From Pycnococcus provasolii (Eukaryota; Chlorophyta; Pseudoscourfieldiophyceae; Pseudoscourfieldiales): a DNA stretch of 64,000 bases. How positions within the stretch are numbered: position 1 is the first letter of the stretch; each line of letters starts with the position of its first letter. Shown here piece after piece: positions 13,701 to 21,037 of the stretch. A program made the position numbers and the translations under genes. Where the stretch lies: assembly GCA_049487715.1 (NCBI GenBank), contig CP150547.1:1116001-1180000 (forward strand). The letters are read 5' to 3'. The notes under the pieces were generated by a model that saw only the letters and a list, made by a program, of their open reading frames with translations, searched no databases and was not told the origin of the DNA.

Positions 13701-14254
13701 TGGGCCGATATGTGGGCGAGAACGACGTCATAGGCGGGCCTCTTGTGATCTATCAAGGACATTTCGGGCCGTACGTTGACCATAAGCTGCCGGAAGAGTT
13801 GGTCCAATTGGGTGCCCCAGAGATGCAAAGGGCGCCGTTGCAATCTCTGGTCAAAGATGGCACGCCTACCAATATGCTGGAGGTGTCGGATGTCACAGAG
13901 CATCTGGAAAGGTATTCGACGCGTATCCGCAATCGTGCGCTGAAGTACATGGAAAAAGTGAAAAGCGAATCAGCTGCTGATGTTGACACCTCACCTGAGC
14001 TGAGTTATCGCGACACGCTTGTATGGCTCGGTCGACATGCAGATCTGGTTGATGCCTCGAATCCGCGGAGCAAGCGCAACGCGAAGGCGAAGGCGAAGTC
14101 GGACAACGCCCCAGCACTCAGCAAAATGCTAAAGTCTGATCTTGTGGCAGAGTGCAAGGCTCGCGGCGTGGATACCAGTGGGACGAGACCTGAGCTACAA
14201 GCTCGACTGCGACAGGCGCGAAAGAAAGAGAAGCCGCTCGAATCGGCGATTTAA
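10727..14254 (+). CDS. TOP1: Organellar DNA topoisomerase IA with C-terminal SAP domain
   Basis: A bacterial-type topoisomerase I that relaxes negative supercoils by cutting one strand through a 5'-phosphotyrosine link. The Toprim domain starts with ILVESPAKA (about residue 95) and carries DPDREGEA (about 183). The active-site motif YMRTDSS (Tyr about 471), HEAIRPT and GRPSTYATI follow. A four-Cys zinc finger (CPEC...CSDHPKC, about 828-855) is followed by topoisomerase C-terminal repeats and a SAP-like DNA-binding helix pair (about 1128-1165, LKSDLVAECKARGVDTSG). About 90 Arg/Ser/Ala-rich N-terminal residues ending in a poly-Pro run suggest plastid or mitochondrial import; plant homologs are organellar. 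The first ATG of this frame is at 10727; an upstream GTG at 10709 is in frame but unlikely. Total 1175 residues. TGTAA sits about 12 nt past the stop. Confidence 0.93.
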   Translation: MSLRYLTTRARGAQPTCHMHACGHTCRGLEVVPWYVPLPLAYKYGYGQHVRQRDAVGVSGVALRRHLTISASTTQTFAAAASPPPPPPPPPKTGVILVESPAKARKLQKWLGDDFKVLATIGHVRELIGNKALVAERNDADADDGTTKHYHYKLNWSYIKNKRPLLRSIAEEVEKYDSLVLMTDPDREGEAIAWHVVQALDEIMLNDKSMGVVLSSCEEDTVERPLLAVDTPSKPRQSAAATRRQVTVSRCVFQEVTERAVREALSNPRHLSASLVDAALARRCLDHLFGFHVSPLLWQKMPGCPSAGRVQSVALRLLCERERELMNFKPSEYFTIVVRAMPVGGADDSRQGVELIVQSCGDLTSSNDDDEDDDEEEGGGGRGQARDASVRAGRFASYDDAVRVVELLRQNPELTVTDVVRGKMSRRNPPPFTTSTMQQKANQVLGMSGTRCMTAAQRLYEGAGAEEGLITYMRTDSSAISPRADEELRDGVAELLGSDFVLGDADAGTNRRRKKQAGVQGAHEAIRPTNPILTPKILAGMGSWRNDELRLYALIWERAMASRCAPTRLATVRMEVEDATASVKLKATASYVTFDGARKLRDRATWYQDEPLETGMESWWANLGAGDSLELRSTAGGEDNPEVTAHLTSPPRRYNDGSIVKKMESIGVGRPSTYATILEVLRKRQYVDDRDALAASGVGSGVLRPTSTGRLLTEFLIKHFPSYVDYGFTASMEKKLDTIARSEDNSEGEEGDDKLQQLQQEDLTGQMVLDSFWDPLQATIADKMEHLSTSGVIDELNEELCPELCAVLLDHLANAEAAAADADIRRPTCPECGKAELSFKPSRSGRWFIGCSDHPKCSYSLSVRDLENLLLLSHAGAAVTGSLPATVKRSKSFVAAESAISEEIRIVERLGKMRGFPLKLGTVPTAWLQSHGLSEDAYGGSEIWARDGPYGPYFALEPREGVDERMVRATASKDDVSEICLEMALVSLEGSLGRYVGENDVIGGPLVIYQGHFGPYVDHKLPEELVQLGAPEMQRAPLQSLVKDGTPTNMLEVSDVTEHLERYSTRIRNRALKYMEKVKSESAADVDTSPELSYRDTLVWLGRHADLVDASNPRSKRNAKAKAKSDNAPALSKMLKSDLVAECKARGVDTSGTRPELQARLRQARKKEKPLESAI

Positions 14255-14297
14255 AAAGTGTCTATGTGTAATGTGAATAAAATTTGTATTTAAGAAA

Positions 14298-15998
14298 TCA
14301 TGTCAATTCGATTTCCTTTGACATCGCCTTTTTGCCGCCAAACACCTTTGTTGCCTCCTTCAAGAAAGGCATCTTCCGCATGTAGCCCAGCGCACTTTCG
14401 TCGCCTTGAGCGCTGAAGAGCGATTGATGATTGTTGCGGCCATTGTACGACTGCCACGCGAGGAACGCGACATAAGCGGTGGTTAGCATTCCCACCATCG
14501 TCGTCGCGTAGAAGAACAGGCTGTGACCTTCCTTTCGCGTCCGAGGAAGTGGCTCGCTGGGTGTCGAGGGCCCCGTGGCTCCGCCATGAATATCGCCGTG
14601 GTGGTGCGGTATACCACCCTCTGGGAATGGGGGAGGCGGTGGGGAAGGGGGCGGCGCATCGGTGCCCGGAAAGACGGGTGCCCGGGTAGTGACCGCGTCA
14701 GGCGGCGGCAGTGGGGCGGGAGGTGGCGGGCTGGGAGGCGGCGGGCTGGGAGGCGGCGGGCTCGGAGGCGGCGGGCTGGGAGGCAGCGGCGGGCTCGATG
14801 GCTGCTGCGGGCTCGGAGGCGGTGGCGGGCTCGGAAGCGGTGGCGGGATTGGTGGAGCGGGAGGGCTTGGCACAGCGGGTGGAGGTGATGGTGCGTCGAC
14901 CCATGCCATCTCCGTGCATGCATCGTTCTCAGGCTTTCCCACCCACGTGGAGATGTACCATTTCCCCTCTGTCGTACCATTCGGCGCCATCGCCGCGATT
15001 GCCTCGGCAAGGCGCTCCGTCGGACCTGCGGCGCTTCCGCACGTGCACATGTCCGTTTTGCACATATGCGTTTCGAGTGGAGGCAGGCATGGCCTCTCTG
15101 CTGACTCGCACACTCCGAGGTTGGAGCAGACACGTGCGCCAGAGGACATGGGGCAGTCGCTGAGCGCCACGCGCAGCGCATACTCGACGGCACCTGCTGT
15201 CCGCTTTGTAGCGGACAGGCAGACGGTCCACTCACCTACCCACTCGCCTTCATCGAAGCTCTTCATGGACTTGACGCGCCATTCATCGCGGCTGAGCGAG
15301 TAGTTCGCAACGCCGACTCCAGTTGTCGCATCCACCGTCGCTTTCATGACAAAGTCCGACGACCGCTCGTCTTTTGGCTTGCGTCTTTTTGACTCTGCAC
15401 CCGTTCCGCTTTTGGCGAGCAGCGTCACGCCCGCGCCGCCACCGCCTCCCGTGATGTTCAGAAGCACGCTCATGTGCTTATCCCGGTCGTAGGCTCGGAA
15501 GAGGTAACAGCGTTCGTCGCTTGACGTGATGATTCCCTCCGCGTCAAAACCTTCCTCGGCCGACGTCCAGATCGAGCACACGCACGCGTCGGCAGGGCAC
15601 TCGCTTGGATTTCGTTTGACGCTCGATATAGCGCACCGCGCGCTGCACTCTTCGTCGAGTTCCGCGCCTACGCGTAGCTGCTCGGCGCGACTGCACCTCG
15701 CCTCGGGTTCCGTGGGCTCGGGCTCGCTATCGCCGTCGTCGCCGTCGCCGTCCTTTTCATCGTCTTTTGCGTCCAAGTTTGCGTGCACGTCCATCTGTTT
15801 GATGGCGCGGCGACCTCCTGTCCACGCTGACTTGAGCTTACGCCGTCTCGCCATAGCCCTGCTCACACTGTCTTGCATCACCTGCGCGTTGCTGTGGCAA
15901 TTCAGGGCAACGAAACCGGCCACGACGACGAGGAGAGTCACGAAACCCACGAGGATGGCAGGACGCGCGGCCACCTTTTGGCCACGTCGTGTCGGCAT
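14298..15998 (-). CDS. Ser-Pro-rich membrane glycoprotein with Cys-rich ectodomain
   Basis: A 566-residue protein not assigned to a named family. An N-terminal hydrophobic segment (about 15-35) follows a basic stretch and acts as signal anchor or signal peptide. An acidic Asp/Glu linker is followed by a Cys-rich region (about 100-360) with CSARC, CPADACVCS, CSNLGVC and CKTDMCTC motifs and possible N-glycosylation sites. Next comes a Ser-Pro4 repeat block (about 380-440), typical of hydroxyproline-rich wall glycoproteins of green algae and plants. A second membrane segment (about 490-515) precedes a basic C-terminal tail. If the first segment is not cleaved, both ends are cytosolic with a looped ectodomain; if it is cleaved, this is a type I protein tethering wall to membrane. 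A short CTAGGGTTAGGG lies 14 bp before the ATG. Confidence 0.75.
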   Translation of the reverse strand: MPTRRGQKVAARPAILVGFVTLLVVVAGFVALNCHSNAQVMQDSVSRAMARRRKLKSAWTGGRRAIKQMDVHANLDAKDDEKDGDGDDGDSEPEPTEPEARCSRAEQLRVGAELDEECSARCAISSVKRNPSECPADACVCSIWTSAEEGFDAEGIITSSDERCYLFRAYDRDKHMSVLLNITGGGGGAGVTLLAKSGTGAESKRRKPKDERSSDFVMKATVDATTGVGVANYSLSRDEWRVKSMKSFDEGEWVGEWTVCLSATKRTAGAVEYALRVALSDCPMSSGARVCSNLGVCESAERPCLPPLETHMCKTDMCTCGSAAGPTERLAEAIAAMAPNGTTEGKWYISTWVGKPENDACTEMAWVDAPSPPPAVPSPPAPPIPPPLPSPPPPPSPQQPSSPPLPPSPPPPSPPPPSPPPPSPPPPAPLPPPDAVTTRAPVFPGTDAPPPSPPPPPFPEGGIPHHHGDIHGGATGPSTPSEPLPRTRKEGHSLFFYATTMVGMLTTAYVAFLAWQSYNGRNNHQSLFSAQGDESALGYMRKMPFLKEATKVFGGKKAMSKEIELT

Positions 15999-16830
15999 TC
16001 GTGCCGAGTACCTAGGGTTAGGGCCAGACCCTCAGCTGTGCTGTGAGGCGGTTAAGGCGTCAAGTGCTCTGCGGTGTCGCGACCGAGAGCTGATGGCGGT
16101 CGGAGAGGTGGCGGGCGGGCGGGCGAGAAAGGAGGAGAGCGCAGCTTCGGAAACGTGAGATCAACGCACAGTGTTTGCCCCAAGGCCATCAATTTTCGCC
16201 CGTCTATAACGGGGAAACCTGTTAGACTAAGAACCCGGTATTTTTATCATAATTTGGTCGGGGAAAACCCATCGGCAACTCCCCGGTATTCCCTCTCCCC
16301 ACAACGGGGAAATCTGTCCATCGAGTGGTCGGGGGACCCTTAAATCCCTTTTTCGTTGCCCAACCCCGAATATCCCGTTATACAATTTTGGAGCAAGGCA
16401 AGAGCAAGGGGTCTATTACTGTCTGACTGTAGTTCATAGTACTACCGATTCCGCGCGTTCCCGCCATCTTGCCATCATTTTGCATTGCTCGTTTCAAGGG
16501 AAGGGATGGAAGGGAAGCCTCGTCCATTGAGAACATTCAAACTTCAAAAGGAACTCATCAGTGCATCAGTACATAAAAACTTTTTAGTGATCGTGCATTC
16601 ATTCAGTGATCGTGCATTCTCAGTCGTGCAACCTACCTTTATGTTTCCCCTCGTTCGCGACTTCGCGTTTCGCTTGCAAGGTGGTCATAGGCCGACGCCT
16701 GACTGCCTGATGGATGACCAGGTCGGGCTCATTTCATTGCACATTTCATTGCAAGGGGCGGCTCTCCCACCTCGGGTTCCCAAAACACGAAAACTTGAAA
16801 ATCCCAGAGAGAGCTTGCCATCTTCTGGCC
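15999..16830. other. Intergenic region, divergent promoters, short direct repeats
   Basis: No gene supported. It holds a two-unit TTAGGG-like element at 16012-16023. Between 16185 and 16370 is a patch with repeated words: ACGGGGAAA(C/T)CTGT near 16211 and 16303, CCCGGTATT near 16233 and 16281, and GGTCGGGG twice. Near 16671 and 16749 are copies of the dispersed TTGCAAGG word. An ATG at 16714 is in frame with the next gene but the extension is not conserved-looking. Confidence 0.5.
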
Positions 16831-17715
16831 ATGGCGTATCACCAAGACTCTATGCTCACCCCCGCGGCGCGACTCACGGCCGAGGCCCTGCCACGCGAGG
16901 TGCTCGCTGTGCTGCCACAAGACCCGTACGATCAACTCGACCTCGCGCACCGAATCACCGCGCTCGCGTACACGCAGAAGGTGGCGAACCTGGAGGCGGA
17001 GGCGCGAGGGCTAAACCAGCAGCTCACCACCAAAAATAGCCAGATCAAGTCACTCGAACGCAAGGTGAGCATGATGGAGGTGGAGGTGAGCGAGCACCAG
17101 GAGAAGTGCAGGCAGAGCCTGGAAGAACAGGCGAAGCTCGTGGCGGAGAAGAACAGTCTCATCGCAACCGTCAAGAAACTCAACCGCGACGTCGCGCGCC
17201 TCGAGGGATTCAAGCGCAACCTCATGCAAAGCCTGCAAGATGACGAGGACGTCATCCGCGAGAAGGACTACGGGGCGCCCATGGCGAACGAGCTGGGCAC
17301 CGACTACGCCGCCGAGCGGCTCGTGCAGAGCGTTCTGAACGCGTCGCACAACGACACGCAAAGCCACGGCAGCGGCGCTGCAAGTGCACTTGGACACCAC
17401 CACGACACGCCCGGATATGGGTCGACGCCTAACATGCCCCCCCCGCCTGCATCGGCGCCAGCGAGCGCGACGCCGAACGCAGGAATTGGCTCAACCACGC
17501 CCGCTCGCGTCGACGGCAAGGAGTTCTTCAGGAGGGCGCGCGCGCGGCTCAGCTATGAGCAGTTCAGCGCATTCCTGCAGAATATCAAGGACCTGAACGC
17601 GCACCGCAAGACGCGAGAGGAGGCGCTGGGCCGCGCCAAGGAGATCTTTGGCAGCGAAGGAGCGGACCTCTACGCAAGCTTCGAGGGACTGCTCAGCCGC
17701 CACCTGCCGCTCTGA
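16831..17715 (+). CDS. Plant-type coiled-coil protein, At4g15545-like
   Basis: A 294-residue protein whose two ends match the conserved land-plant family represented by Arabidopsis At4g15545, of poorly known function. The N-terminal block has VLPQDPYDQLDLAHRITALA followed by a long coiled coil (about residues 50-140) ending in LEGFKRNLMQSLQDD. A variable Pro/Ala/Gly/His linker follows. The C-terminal block has GKEFFRRARARLSYEQFSAF, NIKDLNAHRKTREE and a final helix with ADLYASFEGLLSR. I chose the ATG at 16831 because homology starts a few residues later and the 39-residue extension from 16714 is not conserved. It is probably cytosolic. Its presence supports a Viridiplantae origin. Confidence 0.85.
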   Translation: MAYHQDSMLTPAARLTAEALPREVLAVLPQDPYDQLDLAHRITALAYTQKVANLEAEARGLNQQLTTKNSQIKSLERKVSMMEVEVSEHQEKCRQSLEEQAKLVAEKNSLIATVKKLNRDVARLEGFKRNLMQSLQDDEDVIREKDYGAPMANELGTDYAAERLVQSVLNASHNDTQSHGSGAASALGHHHDTPGYGSTPNMPPPPASAPASATPNAGIGSTTPARVDGKEFFRRARARLSYEQFSAFLQNIKDLNAHRKTREEALGRAKEIFGSEGADLYASFEGLLSRHLPL

Positions 17716-17848
17716 GCAAAACAATTTTTTTAGTAAAACTTGAGAGTCGTTCTTATTGCCATTCTGCGCCAAAGGTGGTTCGCGCCTGTGCTTATCTCTC
17801 CCCGTCGGTTGAGCACGCGGCGCTTATGTGTTGCCGTTGTTTCATCTC

Positions 17849-19996
17849 TCATTTCGACTTATCGTTCACGTGCTCCATGAGGTCCGAAATCTCCTCAGCC
17901 TGAGCCGCGAGCATGACGTTCCACTCGTCCATGCGCATCTCTGATCGACTCACCTTCTCGGTGACCTCCTCAAGCGAATTCCCCTGCTTGGTGAGGAGGT
18001 ACGCCATGTCCTGCGTGCTGACAGTGTTGTCGTCGAGCGTTTTGCGAAGCGACGTCACCTCGTCTGACAACTTTGCGAGCGCATCGCTTGTGGCTCCAAG
18101 ATCAGCGCCTGAGCCTTCGTCGTCATCCGACTTCGACCGCTTACCCCGCTTTGGTGAAGACACCGGCGACCTGTTTACCAGCTTGGACATAGCTTTTATC
18201 TCCATTTTCATCTCCTCTCTCAGCGAGTCCATCGCGGTCTCCTGGTTCGCCTGCAATCTCTCCGTTATGCTGCCAAGTATTGACTCGAGCTTGGTCGAAA
18301 GTGAGCTCATGTCTTCGCTCGTTTCCGACGTCACGCCCGTGAGCTTAACTTCCGTCTCGTCCACCTCCTCGCTCGCCTTCTTCTCGTCGGCGCTGGAAGT
18401 CGAGGGCTGTGACTTTCTTTTGCTCATCCAGACGAAGAACGAGATGACCAAGACGACGAAAATCGCGCCTGACGTGACATAAGCCAGAAGCACTTCCCAG
18501 TTTGCGAGTTTCGCGGTAACTTCATCGCCATCGATCTCGTCGATGATGAACGTCTCCTGGGGCGTGTGGCCCACCCATGTTTTCGCTAGGGTATCTGCCG
18601 TCTCCTGCGGGATGTTCATGACGGCAGCGCTGAAGATCTGCCACAGAGGAGACCTTTCCGCAAAGGCGAGAGACTGGTCCATGATTTCGAAAGGCATGCT
18701 GGTCATGTAGTCGTCTGCGCTAATCAAGTTCAAGCGGAAGTAGTTGCTCAGGTACTGCTTCTCGTACAGCACATAATTGCACTCGTCCTTCTCCAGCTTG
18801 GAAACGCACGATGTCAACTCGCCGCACTTGACCTGTGTGAGGACGGCGCTTTTCGACTTAAGCCAGTCTTCGTAGTATCCGTCGGCGACGCACACCTTCT
18901 TGCCGCGCAGGTCGTCAACGCTCGTAGGCACCTTCGCCTCGGCGCGAAGCTCGACAAATCCGGAGCCTATGAAACCGATGAGGATACCGGAAAAGGCGAG
19001 TCCCACGAGCATCCAAATCATCGCCATAAGTCGGCCGAGCGGCGTGACGGGCACAATGTCGCCGTATCCGATACTGGTGGCGGTGACGAGGCCCCAGTAC
19101 ATACCCTTGGCCATCTCCGGGCCCAGGTCGTCCGCCAAGTGTGAAGCCTCGCCCTTCTCAGCGTCCACTGGCGACCACTTCTTGTCGACCACACTCGTGA
19201 ACGCCCTGGGGAGCTGGCGCTCGTAGAAAACGAACAAATATGCGGTAAATACGAGTGCTGCGGCAAAGTAGATGCAGTAGCGAACGAGGTTCAAATCGAA
19301 AACCTTCAAGATCGAGCTCGGGTCCATTGAGGCGGAAACGGTCGACTTTTTGGTCAGGACAGAAAGCCCTCCAACATAGTACGCCGGCCCAAAGTCGAGG
19401 CAGCACACGAACGTCGACGTAAGGTTGCCGCCTGTTCTCCACGTGTTTTGCGGAAGCAGCTTGCACTTGTCCGTGCACGTGTCGCGCGAGGCTGTTCGCA
19501 CGGCGCCAATCCACGCAACGTCAACCTCGTTGACGCGCGTACCGTAGAGCGCGCCGCCGAACGAGGAGTAGACATAGATGTCGTATGTCGCGTTGAGCAT
19601 ACTGCGGAGAATGAGCTTGTGCATGTCGTTGTGATAACCCAGGAAGGGACACGGCAACTTGCCTGACGCGCACGCGTCGAGCTGGTCGAACGTGTATCGC
19701 AGCGGCGTACCATCCTTTGGCAGGCTTGCAAAGTGGTCGGCGTATAGTTTTTGCAGTGCACCGAGGCTTTTGGGCTGTATGGCGTCCAACGTCGTTCCTC
19801 CCGTGGGCGCGTCGTAGAGCGACTGCGCGACGACACCAATGCGTATGTGGCATCGTCCCGTCTGAGGCTTGATGTACTGTTGTGGGCAACTTCCGATTTC
19901 TTGAGCACAAGAAAGCTGAACGACCACCAGTACAAGTGCAACTGAGAACAAAAAGGAAGAAGGCCGCGAGAACTGAGAGGAGCTTAAGGGCGCCAT
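17849..19996 (-). CDS. Glutamate-receptor-like channel with K+ selectivity filter
   Basis: A 715-residue ligand-gated channel. A signal peptide starts at the ATG at 19996 (a 32-residue upstream extension in frame is not signal-like). S1 ligand lobe: IRIGVVAQSLYD onward, ending DFGPAYYVGGLSVLTKK. M1 is at about 241-260, the pore loop has TATSIGYGDIVPVT (filter about 307-310), and M2 at about 318-342. S2 lobe: VDDLRGKKVCVADGYY onward. A last membrane segment lies at about 501-522 (AYVTSGAIFVVLVISFFVW). About 190 cytosolic residues follow, rich in Ser/Glu/Lys with coiled-coil pattern. The GYGD filter is that of K+ channels and of bacterial GluR0, while the last segment is like M4 of eukaryotic receptors. 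Extra Cys pairs lie in S1. The ligand cannot be read from sequence. Confidence 0.88.
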   Translation of the reverse strand: MAPLSSSQFSRPSSFLFSVALVLVVVQLSCAQEIGSCPQQYIKPQTGRCHIRIGVVAQSLYDAPTGGTTLDAIQPKSLGALQKLYADHFASLPKDGTPLRYTFDQLDACASGKLPCPFLGYHNDMHKLILRSMLNATYDIYVYSSFGGALYGTRVNEVDVAWIGAVRTASRDTCTDKCKLLPQNTWRTGGNLTSTFVCCLDFGPAYYVGGLSVLTKKSTVSASMDPSSILKVFDLNLVRYCIYFAAALVFTAYLFVFYERQLPRAFTSVVDKKWSPVDAEKGEASHLADDLGPEMAKGMYWGLVTATSIGYGDIVPVTPLGRLMAMIWMLVGLAFSGILIGFIGSGFVELRAEAKVPTSVDDLRGKKVCVADGYYEDWLKSKSAVLTQVKCGELTSCVSKLEKDECNYVLYEKQYLSNYFRLNLISADDYMTSMPFEIMDQSLAFAERSPLWQIFSAAVMNIPQETADTLAKTWVGHTPQETFIIDEIDGDEVTAKLANWEVLLAYVTSGAIFVVLVISFFVWMSKRKSQPSTSSADEKKASEEVDETEVKLTGVTSETSEDMSSLSTKLESILGSITERLQANQETAMDSLREEMKMEIKAMSKLVNRSPVSSPKRGKRSKSDDDEGSGADLGATSDALAKLSDEVTSLRKTLDDNTVSTQDMAYLLTKQGNSLEEVTEKVSRSEMRMDEWNVMLAAQAEEISDLMEHVNDKSK

Positions 19997-21037
19997 GGCC
20001 AAGACCGACACTGGCAAGTTGTCTTTTTGACAAGTCAAGTCCAGCGTCGAAAGGGCCAAAGGAGGGGGGGGCTCCACGGTAGGTGAGTTCAAGAGCCCTT
20101 TTGCGCCAAGAATTCCTCCTCGTGAAGAACGCCCCCAGTGCCAGTTTTGGCAGAGGACAGTTGCCGCGTTTTTGAATTTTCACCTGTGCAGAGGACCTGT
20201 GCAGTGCACTTCATGTCAGGCATCAGGCCAGCCCGCTTCGGCAGAGGTCTTCGGTAGCTCGCCTTTGCAGCTCGCCTTTGCAGCTCGCCTTGCACCTTGC
20301 CAGTTGCCACTTGCGCCTTCGGCCTTCCTACTTGCCACTTGCCACTTGCAAGGCGCAACTTTGGGTCTTTGGCCAGTAGAAGAAATGACGCGGACACGAT
20401 AATTTTACCTTTTTACCACAGGTCCACTTTCCAGTCTCCAGAACAACGGTCTGACAAGGCTGGTCTGACAGTCGTTCTCTTTCCTCCTACTGTAACCCTA
20501 TGATAGAACTACCAAACCTCCGACTATTAGTCTATGATAGAAAAAAATGACTCCTTGCAAAGGCTCCCTTGCTGCCTTTCACAGGTCCCTTGCTGCCTTG
20601 CTGCCTTGCACACAGGTCTTGCACACCGGATCCACCGGGCACCGGCCGGTGTCGCATCCATTCATCCAATGCGTTGAGTAAGGTGGTCAAGACTCAAGAG
20701 CCCGAACGCGAACCTTGCATTTGGCTTGCAAGCTCTGGCAAGAACCACTCGCGGCCACCTGGTCAGGTCAAGGTCACCCCAGGGGTCTGACCACCAGGTC
20801 TCGCGGCCGGCCGGAGTGCAAGGGATCATCCGAGGGGTCTTTCTGTCTTGTTTTATGTTGGTAGCTCGCGGCCGGACGTTTGGTCACCTACCTAATAATC
20901 CTGAAACCGCTGACTTCTGCCTTCACAGACGCGTCTTTATTGACTTCCCTTTCCTTTGGCTCCATTCCATCTCCGTGCCTTCGCCTTAAGCGGTTTCGCA
21001 CACGCACTCTTCTACAGCTGTTACTCTATCCATCTCT
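19997..21037. other. Intergenic region rich in TTGC-type dispersed words
   Basis: No gene supported across about 1 kb between divergent genes. It is full of short repeated words: GCAGCTCGCCTTTGCAGCTCG, CTTGCCACTTGCCACTTGC, CCCTTGCTGCCTTGCTGCC, and TTGCAAGG-type palindromes at several points. CTATGATAG occurs twice (20500, 20533), the second overlapping the dispersed word TAGTCTATG. A near-palindrome GGTCACCCCAGGGGTCTGACC lies at about 20771; a similar CCACCCCAGGGGTGTGACCC occurs near 61571. Confidence 0.5.
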
